Source: Brevundimonas sp. AAP58
Lineage (GTDB): Bacteria > Pseudomonadota > Alphaproteobacteria > Caulobacterales > Caulobacteraceae
Direction of reading: 5' to 3'
DNA: 64,000 nt
NCBI RefSeq assembly: GCF_001295975.1
Contig: NZ_LJHU01000098.1
Coordinates: forward strand, 1-64,000
Shown here: in pieces, positions 19,220-28,805 of the stretch
Numbering within the stretch: the stretch's first letter is position 1
Layout of the letters: each line of letters starts with the position of its first letter
Translations under genes and position numbers: made by a program
The notes under the pieces: model-generated
Database searches by the model: none
What the model was told of the DNA's origin: nothing
Seen by the model: the letters and a program-made list of their open reading frames with translations, nothing else

Positions 19220-19885
19220 TTATACGGCAGGCCCCGGCTTGCCAAGGGCCGCGAGCAGGGCGTCCTCGGTGGGGGCGGCGGCGACGCGGACCTCCCTGAA
19301 GGGCAGCTGAGACAGAGGCGCGGCGGCGGCTTCGGAGATGGCGCAGGCCAGCCGGCCCATAGCGTCGGGTGCGAGATCTGCCAGGACCCTGCCGGCGCGG
19401 GGACTGTGGATGAGAACAGCGTCCCATCCCTCCGGCGGGCGCGCGATGGTCTCGACCGTTTCATAGACGCAAAGGGTCTGGACATGCGCCACTTCGCCCA
19501 CCAGGACCGAAAGGTCTCCGGCGGGTTGCGCGGCGGCGGGGTGCAGGAGGGCAAGGCCCTTGGCCTCCTCGCGGATCACGGCCGCGAGGGCCGAAAGGTC
19601 ACCATCGGCGGAGCGGACGGAGACGAAACCTGCCTCCATCGCCGCGCCGGCGGTGGCGTCGCCGACGGCGAAGACCGGGCGGTCGCGTGCCGGGCTCAGG
19701 CCCGTGAAGACGGCGACCGCGTTCATGCTGGTGAAGACGAGGGCGTCGATGCCGGTCAGGTCGACCGCAGTCCGCAGGGGGCGCACTTCCAGCAGGGGGG
19801 CGATCACCGGCCTATAGCCCAGCCCGGTCAGCCGGGTGGCGGTGGCCTCGGCGCCGGGGCGGGCGCGGGTGATCCAGACCTTCAT
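19220..19885 (-). CDS. hemD: uroporphyrinogen-III synthase
   Basis: Cyclises hydroxymethylbilane with D-ring inversion in haem synthesis. 221 residues, a fast-evolving family. The N-terminal VWITRARPGAEATATRL, DALVFTSMNAVAVFTG, FAVGDATAGAA and the C-terminal DAVLIHSPRAGRVLADL are recognisable. It directly follows hemC (10-base gap), which makes the substrate, supporting the call. Confidence 0.93.
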   Translation of the reverse strand: MKVWITRARPGAEATATRLTGLGYRPVIAPLLEVRPLRTAVDLTGIDALVFTSMNAVAVFTGLSPARDRPVFAVGDATAGAAMEAGFVSVRSADGDLSALAAVIREEAKGLALLHPAAAQPAGDLSVLVGEVAHVQTLCVYETVETIARPPEGWDAVLIHSPRAGRVLADLAPDAMGRLACAISEAAAAPLSQLPFREVRVAAAPTEDALLAALGKPGPAV

Positions 19886-19895
19886 GGCCTGGCGA

Positions 19896-20828
19896 TCAAA
19901 CGGCGACCCTCTGGTCTCCCGCCGCCGCGTGGACCTGCTGACCCAGCTCCAGCCCCAGCGCCCGGGCGCGGTCCTCGGCGTCCGTGCCAGTCAGGTCGAT
20001 CTGGCCCGAGCGACGCCAGCGGGCGGAACCGTCGGGGGCCAGCATCTCGGTGGTCAGGGTCAGGGTCTGGCCCGCGACCGTGGCGTGGGCACCGACGGCC
20101 GTACGGCACGAGCCTTCCAGCGCCGTCATGGCCCCGCGCTCGGCGGCGACGGCGAGCCGGGTGTCGCGGTCGTCCAGCGCCCGGACCCAGTCGTGATCGG
20201 TGTCGCCCTCGCGGGTCTGGAGCGCGAGCGCCCCCTGTCCCGGCGCGGGCAGGAAGGCGTCGAGCGACAGATAACCCCGAACAGATTCGGCCCGCCCCAG
20301 CCGGTTCAGGCCGGACGCGGCCAGCAGGATGGCGTCGAAGTCGCCCTCGGCCGCGCGACGCAACCGGGTGTCGATATTGCCCCTCAGCATCTCGATCTTC
20401 AGGTCGGGGCGAAGGGTCAGGGCCTGGGCCTGACGCCGCAGGGAGGCGGTGCCGAGACGACCGCCGTGCGGCAGAGCCTCCAGCGTGTCGAAGTCGCGGC
20501 TTATGAAGGCGTCGCGCGCGTCCTCGCGCTCGGGGATGGCGGCGATGGTCAGGCCCGGCGGCTGCTCGGCGGGGACGTCCTTCATCGAATGCACCGCGAT
20601 GTCGACGCGACCGTCCAGCAGGGCCTCCTCGATCTCCTTGGTGAACAGGGCCTTGCCGCCGACCTCCATCAAGCGGCGATCCTGGATCTGGTCGCCGGTG
20701 GTGACGATCTCGACCAGCACGACCTCCTCGAGGGGCAGGCTCATGGCGGCGGCGATGGCCCGCTGCATCATGCCGGATTGGGCCAGGGCGAGGGCGGAGC
20801 GGCGGGTGCCGATACGGATGGTGGGCAT
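19896..20828 (-). CDS. hemC: porphobilinogen deaminase (hydroxymethylbilane synthase)
   Basis: Joins four porphobilinogens into hydroxymethylbilane on a dipyrromethane cofactor. 310 residues. Catalytic Asp84 is in HSMKDVP; the cofactor-attaching Cys241 is in ALEGSCRTAVGAHA; RIGTRRSALALAQ and LRGNIDTRLRR are intact. It is divergent from tsaD across a 44-base gap containing an inverted repeat. Confidence 0.97.
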   Translation of the reverse strand: MPTIRIGTRRSALALAQSGMMQRAIAAAMSLPLEEVVLVEIVTTGDQIQDRRLMEVGGKALFTKEIEEALLDGRVDIAVHSMKDVPAEQPPGLTIAAIPEREDARDAFISRDFDTLEALPHGGRLGTASLRRQAQALTLRPDLKIEMLRGNIDTRLRRAAEGDFDAILLAASGLNRLGRAESVRGYLSLDAFLPAPGQGALALQTREGDTDHDWVRALDDRDTRLAVAAERGAMTALEGSCRTAVGAHATVAGQTLTLTTEMLAPDGSARWRRSGQIDLTGTDAEDRARALGLELGQQVHAAAGDQRVAV

Positions 20829-20839
20829 TCGGGTCCGTT

Positions 20840-20870
20840 GCGTCAGGGGGACCGGGTCGTTACCTGACGC
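20840..20870. promoter_or_regulatory. inverted repeat in the hemC-tsaD divergent gap
   Basis: GCGTCAGG (20840-20847) and CCTGACGC (20863-20870) are perfect 8-base arms around a 15-base spacer, centred between two divergent starts 44 bases apart. It could be an operator or a leader hairpin. No known regulator motif is recognised. Confidence 0.45.
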
Positions 20871-20872
20871 CG

Positions 20873-22009
20873 GTGCAGAACTTCGATGACCTTAGCAGCG
20901 AAGCCGCCGCCGGGAAGGCGTTTTCGGATCAGCCTCTGACCATCCTCGGCATAGAGACGAGCTGCGACGAGACCGCGGCCTCGGTCGTGCGGTTGTCGCC
21001 ACAGGGTGGAGCGGAGGTGCTGTCCTCGATCATCCACAGCCAGATCGACGACCATCAGGCCTATGGCGGCGTGGTCCCCGAGATCGCGGCGCGTAGCCAC
21101 GTCGAGATGATCGAAGGCGTCGCCGCCCGCGCCATGTCCGAGGCCGGACTGGGCTATGGCGACCTGGATGGCGTCGGCGCGACCGCCGGGCCGGGGCTTG
21201 TCGGCGGGGTCATGGTCGGCCTGGGCTTCGGCAAGGCCGTTGCTCTGGCGCGGAGCCTGCCGTTCGTGGCGGTCAACCATCTGGAGGGCCATGCCGTCTC
21301 GGCGCGGCTGGGCGCGCGGGTCGACTATCCCTTCCTGCTGCTGCTGGTCTCGGGCGGGCACTGCCAGCTGCTGGAGGTGCGCGGTATCGGCGATATGAGC
21401 CGGCTGGGCACCACCATCGACGATGCTGCGGGCGAGGCCTTCGACAAGATCGCCAAGGCCATGGGGCTAGGTTACCCAGGCGGTCCGGCGCTGGAGCGGT
21501 TGGCGGCGAAAGGCGATGGGTCGCGTTTCGACCTGCCGAGGGCGCTGCTGGGTCGCAAGGATTGCGACTTTTCCTTCTCAGGGCTGAAGACAGCGGCCTC
21601 GCGGATCGCCCAGACGCTGGAGACAGAGCAGGACCGCGCCGACCTGGCCGATGCGGTCCAGAACGCCATCGCACGCCAGCTGGCCGAGCGGTCGGATCGG
21701 GCCATGGCGGATTATGCCGAGCGGCACGTCGCCAGGACCTTCGTCGTCGCCGGCGGGGTCGCGGCCAACAGGACCGTGCGTCGGGTGCTGGAAGAAGCGG
21801 CGGCCCGGCGCGGGTTCAGCTTTGTGGCCCCGCCGATGGCGTACTGCACTGACAACGCCGCCATGATCGCGCTGGCCGGTGCTGAGCGGCTCAGGCTGGG
21901 GCTGGTCTCGGACATAGATGCGCCGGCCCGGCCGCGTTGGCCGCTGGACGAAGCCCGTGCGATCGCCGACCCTGTGCATCCGACGGGGCGCAAGGGGGCC
22001 AAGGCCTGA
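20873..22009 (+). CDS. tsaD: tRNA N6-threonylcarbamoyladenosine synthase subunit TsaD
   Basis: Transfers the threonylcarbamoyl group to A37 of ANN-reading tRNAs. 378 residues starting at [19 protein letters not shown] opens the ASKHA fold; metal-binding histidines are in [50 protein letters not shown] and [16 protein letters not shown] are all typical. gpsA follows 20 bases later. Confidence 0.97.
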   Translation: MQNFDDLSSEAAAGKAFSDQPLTILGIETSCDETAASVVRLSPQGGAEVLSSIIHSQIDDHQAYGGVVPEIAARSHVEMIEGVAARAMSEAGLGYGDLDGVGATAGPGLVGGVMVGLGFGKAVALARSLPFVAVNHLEGHAVSARLGARVDYPFLLLLVSGGHCQLLEVRGIGDMSRLGTTIDDAAGEAFDKIAKAMGLGYPGGPALERLAAKGDGSRFDLPRALLGRKDCDFSFSGLKTAASRIAQTLETEQDRADLADAVQNAIARQLAERSDRAMADYAERHVARTFVVAGGVAANRTVRRVLEEAAARRGFSFVAPPMAYCTDNAAMIALAGAERLRLGLVSDIDAPARPRWPLDEARAIADPVHPTGRKGAKA

Positions 22010-22029
22010 GCCCGCATCAGGAATCAACG

Positions 22030-23028
22030 ATGGAATTTCGCAAGGCGGGGGTGATCGGCGCGGGCGCCTGGGGCACGGCCCTTGCCCAGGTCTGCGCGCG
22101 GGCCGGTCTGGAGACGGTGCTTCAGGCCCGCGAGCCCGAAGTGGTCGAGAGCATCCGAGCCCGTCGCGTCAACGAGGCCTTCCTGCCGGGTGTGGAGCTG
22201 GAGCCGGGCATCTCGGTCACGCCGGACTTCGCGGACCTGTCGGACTGCGACCTGATCCTGGCCGTGTCGCCGGCCCAGTTCATGCGAGCGACCCTGACGG
22301 CGTTCGCGCCCCATGCCCGGGCCGATGCGCCCATCCTGCTGTGCTCCAAGGGTATCGAGCGCGGGTCGCTGAAGCTCATGACCCAGGTGCTGGCCGAGAC
22401 GATCCCTGCCGCGCCGGCCGCCGTCCTCTCGGGCCCCAGTTTCGCCGCCGACGTGTCTCGGGGATTGCCGACTGCCGTGACTCTGGCCTGCGAGGATGCA
22501 GCGCTGGGCGAAGAGCTCATGGGGACGCTGTCGGCGCCGGGGTTCCGGCCCTATCTGGCGACCGATCTGATCGGTGCCGAGGTGGGAGGTGCGGTAAAAA
22601 ATGTGCTCGCCATCGCCTGTGGCTTGTCCGAGGGTCGCGGGCTGGGCCGCAGCGCTCACGCAGCCCTCATCACGCGAGGCTTCGCCGAAATGACGCGGTT
22701 GGGTGTGGCGCTGGGCGCTGAGCCGCAGACGGTCGCGGGTCTGTGCGGCCTCGGCGACCTCGTCCTGACCTGTTCCAGCCCACAATCCCGGAACATGAGC
22801 CTTGGCCTCGCGCTCGGTCAGGGCCAGACGGTAGAGCAGGCGTTGGCAGGCAAGCGCTCGATCGCCGAGGGCTATGAGAGTGCGCCGGCCATGCGCGAAC
22901 TCGCGGCTCGGGCCGGAGTGGAGATGCCGATTTGCGAGGGTGTGGCCGCGCTGCTGGCCGGCGAAACCACCGTCGACGGCCTGATCGAAGCGCTCCTGTC
23001 TCGCCCGCTGAAGTCCGAGCAGGGATGA
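22030..23028 (+). CDS. gpsA: glycerol-3-phosphate dehydrogenase [NAD(P)+]
   Basis: Supplies sn-glycerol-3-phosphate for phospholipids. 332 residues from ATG 22030. NAD(P) loop [50 protein letters not shown]; and the catalytic Lys region [19 protein letters not shown] are present. The stop overlaps the start of the Rieske gene (ATGA), and tsaD-gpsA is a common pairing. Confidence 0.97.
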   Translation: MEFRKAGVIGAGAWGTALAQVCARAGLETVLQAREPEVVESIRARRVNEAFLPGVELEPGISVTPDFADLSDCDLILAVSPAQFMRATLTAFAPHARADAPILLCSKGIERGSLKLMTQVLAETIPAAPAAVLSGPSFAADVSRGLPTAVTLACEDAALGEELMGTLSAPGFRPYLATDLIGAEVGGAVKNVLAIACGLSEGRGLGRSAHAALITRGFAEMTRLGVALGAEPQTVAGLCGLGDLVLTCSSPQSRNMSLGLALGQGQTVEQALAGKRSIAEGYESAPAMRELAARAGVEMPICEGVAALLAGETTVDGLIEALLSRPLKSEQG

Positions 23029-23402
23029 GCGGGTCCGCCCCGACCGAGCGCAAGCGCGTCTGGACCACGCCGCCCGGCGTTGCGCTGTGCGCGCTGGACG
23101 ACATCGCCGAGCCCGGCGCGCGCGGCTTCGTGCTCCAGATCGGCGAGGCCTATTTCCACGGTTTTGTCGTGCGCCAGGACGGCGAGATAGCGGGATGGCT
23201 CGATCGCTGTCCCCATGCGGGATTTTCCATCGCGGTGGAGCTGGACCGCTACCTGACCCCGGACGGAAGTCAGATCTTGTGCGGCTGGCACGGGGCGGTG
23301 TTCGAGCCCTTGACCGGTGCCTGCGTGGGCGGCCCTTGCGCGGGTGGAAAGCTGACGCCGTGGCCGGTGAAGGCCGAGGGCGGGCTGATCCGGACGGCCT
23401 AG
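23025..23402 (+). CDS. small Rieske [2Fe-2S] ferredoxin-like protein
   Basis: 125 residues, a single Rieske domain. Cluster ligands are Cys62/His64 (RCPHAG) and Cys86/His89 (CGWHG), with the usual Pro/Gly-rich loop at the end (GGPCAGGKL). No membrane segment or partner oxygenase is nearby, so it may act as a soluble electron carrier or assembly protein; the role is unknown. The start overlaps the gpsA stop by four bases, so expression is coupled to gpsA. Confidence 0.88.
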   Translation: MSGSAPTERKRVWTTPPGVALCALDDIAEPGARGFVLQIGEAYFHGFVVRQDGEIAGWLDRCPHAGFSIAVELDRYLTPDGSQILCGWHGAVFEPLTGACVGGPCAGGKLTPWPVKAEGGLIRTA

Positions 23403-23403
23403 G

Positions 23404-23907
23404 CTATTTCCTCAAACGCCGGGCATTTGCCGTCGCAGCGGCGTGGATGGGTTTCAGGGCCTCGGACTGGGCCTTCAGCAGTTCGGCGTTGACACTCAGC
23501 GCCTGGCTCGAGGCGCGGCTCCACCAGCCCATGGCCCAGGACATCTGAGCCAACAAGGCGGCCTGCGGGGTCTTTGCGGCTGCCATGGCGGAGGCGGCGC
23601 TGGCGGCATGACCCATCTCCTCCATCGCCGAGGCCGAGACGCGGGCGGTCAGGTCGCCCATGGCCCCGGCCAAAGCCGTGGCGGACGCCCCCATCGCCTC
23701 CAGCTTCTCGGTGCCCATCAGCGACATTTCGCGGATATCGGCCTTCATCGGATCGGCCAGGCCGTCGGCGAGGATGGTTATGCGCGCGGCGATGACCTCG
23801 GACGCCGCCCGCATCATGTCGGCGCCGTTCGCGGCATGGGTGGCGGCCCCTTCAGCCGTCGCGGTCACCTTGCGCGTCGCGCGGCCCACTTTCGTCGTCT
23901 TCGTCAT
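23404..23907 (-). CDS. phasin-like protein
   Basis: 167 residues, Ala/Met-rich and almost wholly helical, as in phasins that coat polyhydroxybutyrate granules. Typical features are the repeated Ala-rich amphipathic helices (AMGASATALAGAMGDL, AASAASAMAAAKTPQ) and LAQMSWAMGWWSRASSQA near the end. ATG 23907 gives the phasin alone; upstream open frame belongs to the next gene. An acetoacetyl-CoA reductase gene elsewhere in the window (53785-54510) is consistent with PHB metabolism. The family call is moderate because the sequence is low in complexity. Confidence 0.7.
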   Translation of the reverse strand: MTKTTKVGRATRKVTATAEGAATHAANGADMMRAASEVIAARITILADGLADPMKADIREMSLMGTEKLEAMGASATALAGAMGDLTARVSASAMEEMGHAASAASAMAAAKTPQAALLAQMSWAMGWWSRASSQALSVNAELLKAQSEALKPIHAAATANARRLRK

Positions 23908-23930
23908 GCCCCAGCCCTGCGCCCGTTTCG

Positions 23931-24683
23931 TCAGCCCGGCAAGACCTCGGCCGAGAAGTCGGCCACGTCCTTCAGCAGGGCGGTCACGGCCGCGTCGATG
24001 ATCCGCTGGCCCTTCTCGGGGCTGGCCTGGGCGGGGTCGGAGCCGATGCGGCCGTCCGGGAAGCGGGCGCGGTAATCGAGCGCGTCCCGGATCGGGCCGC
24101 TGGGCGCGATCTTGGGCGAATACTCGGCGGTCTTGATCCGGTCCGGATAGGCGGCCTGCGTCACCGCGATCTCGGACGGCGTGGCGTGCATGCCGTGGCC
24201 GGTCGGAAAGATCGAATTGCACAGGCCGTTCACGCCCGGCAGGTCCCACCAGTTTCGGAGCTTCAGCACGTAGGGGCAGGGCTCCTCGGCGCAGCTCCAT
24301 TCCGCGTAGAGCTCAGAGAACGTCGCCTCGATGGTCGAGACATTCCCGCCGTGGCCGTTCAGGAGATAGATCCGCTCGAAGCCGTGGCGGCTGAGCGAGC
24401 TGACCCAGTCGGTGATCGCCGCCATGAAGGTCGAGGGTCGCAAGCTGATGGTGCCCGCGAACGCCAGATGGTGCTGGGCCATGCCGATATTGAAGGTCGG
24501 AGCGACGATCAGGCTGTCGTCGGCCTTCTCGGCGGCGTGGGCGATAATCTCCGGGCACATCCAGTCGGTGCCGAGCAGGCCGGTGGGGCCATGTTGCTCG
24601 TTCGATCCGATCGGCACCACGACGGTCTTCGTGGACTTGAGACGGGCGTCGATCTCGGGCCAGGCGGAGAAGGCGATCAGCAT
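23931..24683 (-). CDS. creatininase family protein
   Basis: 250 residues. Metal-binding and active-site motifs of creatinine amidohydrolases are present: VVVPIGSNEQHGPTGLLGTDW, LLNGHGGNVSTIEA and a later TGHGMHATPSEIAVT. The family covers creatininase, mycofactocin MftE and other amidohydrolases; nothing nearby identifies the substrate. ATG 24683 fits the usual N-terminus. It is divergent from the amine oxidase. Confidence 0.88.
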   Translation of the reverse strand: MLIAFSAWPEIDARLKSTKTVVVPIGSNEQHGPTGLLGTDWMCPEIIAHAAEKADDSLIVAPTFNIGMAQHHLAFAGTISLRPSTFMAAITDWVSSLSRHGFERIYLLNGHGGNVSTIEATFSELYAEWSCAEEPCPYVLKLRNWWDLPGVNGLCNSIFPTGHGMHATPSEIAVTQAAYPDRIKTAEYSPKIAPSGPIRDALDYRARFPDGRIGSDPAQASPEKGQRIIDAAVTALLKDVADFSAEVLPG

Positions 24684-24786
24684 GCGGAACTCTCGGGGTC
24701 GGTGACAGGCGGCCTTCCTACGCCCGTCCGCCCTGCGGCGTCGATGCCGACTTGCGTCGGGCGGACGAAACCGCATCTATCGCCTC

Positions 24787-26067
24787 GTGAATCGCCTCCC
24801 CGCCCCCATTGACGTCGCCGTGATCGGAGCGGGGGCCGCCGGCATCGCCGCGGCGCGGGCGCTGGTGAAGGCGGGCGTCTCGGTCGTCGTGCTGGAAGCC
24901 CGCGACCGGATCGGCGGTCGCGCGCATACGATCGGCTGGCAGGGCCACGGGCTCGATCTCGGTTGCGGCTGGCTGCATTCGGCCGACGAGAACCCGTTGG
25001 CGGATCGGGTCGAGCCGCTGGGCCTGACGCTGGACAAGACGCGCCCGCCCTGGCGCACCCAGGCGTTCAACCTTGGCCTGACGCCCGACGAGCAGCAGGC
25101 CTTCGGCGATGCCTTCGATGCCTTCGATGAACGAGTCGCCGAGGCCGCGCGGCGCGGCGAGGACCGGCCTGCATCCGACCTGTTCGTGCCCGGCGACCGT
25201 TGGAATCCGCGGATGGACGCCATCTCGGGCGCGCTCAACGGCGCGCGTTTCGCCGAGGTCTCGACGTTGGATTACGCTGCCTATCGCGACACGGGGGTCA
25301 ATTGGCGGGTCGTCGAGGGATATGGCGCGCTGATTGAGCGGCTGGGACAGGGACTGCCGGTGGTCATGGACTGCGCGGTTCAGCGCATCGACCGGCGAGG
25401 GTCGACGCTCAAGATCGAGACAACGCGGGGCGTGATCGAGGCCCGGGCCTGCGTCCTGACCCTGCCGACGTCGGTCCTGGCGGCGGAGGGGGTACGGTTC
25501 GATCCGCCCCTGACGGACCTGATCGAGGCGGCGGCCGGCGCGCCGCTGGGCCTCGCTTCCAAGCTCCATATCGCGGTCGCAGGGGCCGAGGAGTTTCCGC
25601 CCGACGGCCAGCTATGGGGCCGGACTGACACCGCGTCGACCGGCGGCTATCACCTGCGGCCGTTCGGTCGGGCGATGATCGAGGGCTATTTCGGCGGGGA
25701 TCTCGCCTGGGGGCTGGAGGGGGAAGGCGAGGTGGCCTTCTTCGACTTCGCCGCCAGCGAGCTGTCGGATCTGCTGGGCTCGAGCTTCCGCAAACGGCTG
25801 GAGCCCGTGTCGATGTCCATGTGGGGGGCCGATCCCTGGTCGCGGGGTGCCTATTCCCATGTCCTGCCCGGCCAGGCCGATCCAGCGACGGGCGCGCGGG
25901 CCCGTCTGAGACGTCCGGCGGAGGAGCGCATCTTTGTCGCAGGCGAGGCGACCTCGCCGGACTTCTACGGCACGGCGCACGGTGCCTGGACGGAGGGCGC
26001 GCGGGCAGCGACCGAGGCGCTGGCCCACCTGGGGTTCGAGACCCGCCCGGTCGAGGTCGAGGCATGA
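24787..26067 (+). CDS. FAD-dependent amine oxidase family protein
   Basis: 426 residues from a GTG. The N-terminal Rossmann motif VAVIGAGAAGIAAARAL with VVVLEARDRIGGRAHT and the C-terminal FAD segment IFVAGEATSPDFYGTAHGAWTEGARAA match the monoamine/polyamine oxidase family. SRGAYSHVLPGQADP is also typical. Substrate unknown. The stop overlaps the nth ATG (ATGA). Confidence 0.88.
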   Translation: MNRLPAPIDVAVIGAGAAGIAAARALVKAGVSVVVLEARDRIGGRAHTIGWQGHGLDLGCGWLHSADENPLADRVEPLGLTLDKTRPPWRTQAFNLGLTPDEQQAFGDAFDAFDERVAEAARRGEDRPASDLFVPGDRWNPRMDAISGALNGARFAEVSTLDYAAYRDTGVNWRVVEGYGALIERLGQGLPVVMDCAVQRIDRRGSTLKIETTRGVIEARACVLTLPTSVLAAEGVRFDPPLTDLIEAAAGAPLGLASKLHIAVAGAEEFPPDGQLWGRTDTASTGGYHLRPFGRAMIEGYFGGDLAWGLEGEGEVAFFDFAASELSDLLGSSFRKRLEPVSMSMWGADPWSRGAYSHVLPGQADPATGARARLRRPAEERIFVAGEATSPDFYGTAHGAWTEGARAATEALAHLGFETRPVEVEA

Positions 26068-26912
26068 AGCCGCCTCGCTCCACCCTTCCCGCCAAGCCGA
26101 GGGCCCGCAAGCCCACCGCCAAGCGATCGACCGCGCCGCCCGCCCGTAAACCCGGCTCGGTCATGACCGGCGCGCCCGTGCCTGTCTTCGCCTGGCCGCC
26201 GGATGAAGACCGGGTCGAAGAAATCTTCGCGCGGCTTTCCCGCGTCATGCCCGAGCCGAAGACCGAGCTGCGGTTCCAGGATCCCTACACTCTGGTCGTC
26301 GCTGTCGCCCTTTCGGCCCAGGCGACCGACGTCTCGGTGAACAAGGCCACCGACAAGCTGTTCGCGGTGGCCTCGACGCCCCAGGCCATGCTGGCGCTGG
26401 GCGAGGAGGGGCTGGTGCCCTTCATCGCCTCCATTGGCCTCTATCGAAACAAGGCCAAGAACGTCATCGCGCTGAGCCGCATCATCCTGGAGCGGCACGG
26501 CGGGGTGACGCCATTGAACCGGGCCGATCTGCAGGCCCTGCCCGGCGTGGGCCGCAAGACCGCCAGCGTGGTGCTGAACGAACTCGGGATCGAGCCGGCG
26601 ATCGCGGTGGACACCCACGTCTTTCGCATCTCGCATCGGCTGGGGCTGGCCAATGCGGCGACCGCCGACAAGGTCGAGGATCAACTGCACACCGTGGTGC
26701 CCGAGCCGTTTCTGGCCAAGGCGCACCACTGGCTTATCCTGCACGGCCGTTACACCTGCACGGCGCGAAAGCCCAACTGCGCGGGCTGTGTCATCTCGGA
26801 CCTGTGTCCGTCGCGGGGCTTTCTGTTCGGTGCCGATGCGGCTCAGCCGACGACCAAGGCCGCGGCGGACTCAGCGAAGAGGCGGCCGGCGTCGGGAGCC
26901 TCTGACAGATAG
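26064..26912 (+). CDS. nth: endonuclease III
   Basis: DNA glycosylase/AP lyase for oxidised pyrimidines. 282 residues. A basic N-terminal extension (Pro/Arg/Lys-rich, residues 1-30) precedes the HhH domain: LPGVGRKTASVVLNE with the catalytic Lys and VDTHVFRISHRLGL with the catalytic Asp. The 4Fe-4S ligands are CTARKPNCAGCVISDLC (C-x6-C-x2-C-x5-C). The last 70 bases overlap the convergent ATP-grasp gene, and the extra ~30-residue C-terminal tail lies in that overlap. Confidence 0.96.
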   Translation: MKPPRSTLPAKPRARKPTAKRSTAPPARKPGSVMTGAPVPVFAWPPDEDRVEEIFARLSRVMPEPKTELRFQDPYTLVVAVALSAQATDVSVNKATDKLFAVASTPQAMLALGEEGLVPFIASIGLYRNKAKNVIALSRIILERHGGVTPLNRADLQALPGVGRKTASVVLNELGIEPAIAVDTHVFRISHRLGLANAATADKVEDQLHTVVPEPFLAKAHHWLILHGRYTCTARKPNCAGCVISDLCPSRGFLFGADAAQPTTKAAADSAKRRPASGASDR

Positions 26913-27715
26913 AAGTCCGGCTCGATCAGCTCGGCCTCCATCAGCAGCCAGCGCCCTTCGTGCTCGACCATATCGATGCGGGCATAGAGGAGGTCTTCCT
27001 CAACGATGTCGAGAACGCGCGCGGCGAGGTCGAGGGCGGCGGCCGGCGGCTCGGCCACGGTCCGGTAGCGCCCGCCGAACTGGGACTGGATGCGGAAATC
27101 GCCGGGCGCGGCGGTCTTGAGCACCGCGTGGCTCAAGCGCCCGCCGAAGAAGAGCAGCGAGAGTTCTCCAGCCGTAGCCAGGTCCGGCAGGAAGGGCTGG
27201 ATCATGGCCGAGCCCTCGGGTGCGTCGACCAGGCGCGCGCCGCGCGTGATCTTCTGCGTCTTCCACGCGCCACCTGACACGGTAGGTTTGACGATGAGCG
27301 TGTCGGTGCCGAAGCCGTCGAAGGCGGCCTCGATCTCGGCGGCCGTCACGCCGCTCGACCACCGCGTCGGCGGGACCGCCACGCCCCGCTGCTCGAACCT
27401 CGCGAGGTAGGTCTTGTCGGAGTTCCAGGCGAGGACGGAAGCGGCATTGGCGATGCGCACGCCGGCTTCAGCCCAAGCCCGCGTAGCCTGAAGCCACCGG
27501 GCGTGATGCTGGTGATAGCCCCACGCCAGCAGCGGCAGGACCAGTGGAAACTCCACAAGTTCCGAAGGGTCCTCGACATGGTCCGGCCACGCCATCGGTC
27601 TCACCGTCAGGTCGGCCATCGACAGGGCGGCGGCCAGACGCTCCATCACCTGAGGCCAGTGCGGACCATAGGTCCCATCATCGGCGGCGGGGGTCAGGAC
27701 GGCGATCTCGATCAT
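26843..27715 (-). CDS. ATP-grasp protein (RimK/glutathione-synthetase-like)
   Basis: 290 residues from ATG 27715. ATP-grasp elements: TDTLIVKPTVSGGAWKT (Lys-loop), EGSAMIQPFLPDLATAGELSLLFFGG, and LYARIDMVEHEGRWLLMEAELIEPDFYL with acidic metal ligands. Such proteins ligate a carboxylate to an amine; the closest general resemblance is to prokaryotic glutathione-synthetase-type domains. The 3' end overlaps nth by 70 bases on the opposite strand; both reading frames look real because each ends in family-typical sequence close to the stop. Confidence 0.82.
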   Translation of the reverse strand: MIEIAVLTPAADDGTYGPHWPQVMERLAAALSMADLTVRPMAWPDHVEDPSELVEFPLVLPLLAWGYHQHHARWLQATRAWAEAGVRIANAASVLAWNSDKTYLARFEQRGVAVPPTRWSSGVTAAEIEAAFDGFGTDTLIVKPTVSGGAWKTQKITRGARLVDAPEGSAMIQPFLPDLATAGELSLLFFGGRLSHAVLKTAAPGDFRIQSQFGGRYRTVAEPPAAALDLAARVLDIVEEDLLYARIDMVEHEGRWLLMEAELIEPDFYLSEAPDAGRLFAESAAALVVG

Positions 27716-27794
27716 GGCGCAGGGCTTATAGTGTTCGTTGACGCGGACAAGCCGGGGCTGGCGCATGCGGCGTCGGGCCGCTAATGGCCGCGCC

Positions 27795-28805
27795 ATGACA
27801 CAGACCGCTTCCTATGACATCTGCGCCGTCGGCAACGCCATCGTCGACGTGCTGGCCCCTTGCGATCCCGGCTTCCTGACTGATCAGGGGCTGATGCCGG
27901 GTTCAATGTCGCTGGTCGACGAGAGCCAGAGCGCGGCGCTTTATGACGCCATGGCCGCGGGGGTCGAGGCATCGGGCGGGTCGGCCGGAAACACCGTGGC
28001 CGGCGTCGGCTCTTTCGGCGGCCGGGCGGCCTATCTCGGCAAGGTCGCGAAGGATCAACTGGGCGAGGTCTTTACCCATGACATCCGCGCGGCGGGCGTA
28101 CATTTCGACACGCCTGCGCTGGAAGGCGGAGCGGGGACAGGCCGCTGCCTCATCAATGTCACGCCGGACGGCCAACGCACCATGTCCACCTTTCTGGGGG
28201 CCGCCAACCAGCTGACGGTCGCCGATATCGATGTCGACCTGATCGGCGACAGCGCCATCGTCTACCTCGAAGGTTATCTGTTCGATCCGGCTCCCGCGCG
28301 GGCGGCGTTCGAGGCGGCGGCGAAGGCCGCCCACGCGGCGGGCCGCAAGGTCGCCATCACCCTGTCGGATGCCTTCGTGGTCGGTCGCTGGCGGGCCGAG
28401 CTGCTCGATTTCATCCAGGCTTCGGCCGATATCGTTCTGGCCAATGAGGTCGAACTTCTTGCACTGTTCGAGACGGGCGACTTCGACGAGGCGGCTGAGC
28501 GGCTGTCGCAGATCGTCGAGGTCGCGGCCGTGACCCGGGGCGAGCATGGCTCTGTGATCCTGCGCGGTGAGGAGCGCGTGCGGGTTCCCGCCTTCGCGGT
28601 GGACCGCGTTGTCGACACGACCGGTGCCGGCGACCAGTACGCGGCGGGCTTTCTGCTGGGGTTGTCGCGCAACCTGTCTCTGGCGGACGCGGGGGCTCTG
28701 GGGTCGCTGGCGGCGGCCGAGGTGATCGCCCACTGGGGCCCGCGCCCCATGACCTCGCTTCACGAACTCGCCGAGCAGAAGGGCCTCAGGCTCCACGCCG
28801 CCTGA
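27795..28805 (+). CDS. PfkB-family carbohydrate/adenosine kinase
   Basis: 336 residues from ATG 27795. YDICAVGNAIVDVLAPCD and GGSAGNTVAGVGSFGGRAAYLGKVAKDQLG form the N-terminal substrate part; VVDTTGAGDQYAAGFLLGL is the PfkB anion-hole signature with the catalytic Asp. Alphaproteobacterial members of this branch are often annotated adenosine kinase; the substrate is not proven. The 3' end overlaps the Smr-domain gene by 20 bases. Confidence 0.9.
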   Translation: MTQTASYDICAVGNAIVDVLAPCDPGFLTDQGLMPGSMSLVDESQSAALYDAMAAGVEASGGSAGNTVAGVGSFGGRAAYLGKVAKDQLGEVFTHDIRAAGVHFDTPALEGGAGTGRCLINVTPDGQRTMSTFLGAANQLTVADIDVDLIGDSAIVYLEGYLFDPAPARAAFEAAAKAAHAAGRKVAITLSDAFVVGRWRAELLDFIQASADIVLANEVELLALFETGDFDEAAERLSQIVEVAAVTRGEHGSVILRGEERVRVPAFAVDRVVDTTGAGDQYAAGFLLGLSRNLSLADAGALGSLAAAEVIAHWGPRPMTSLHELAEQKGLRLHAA

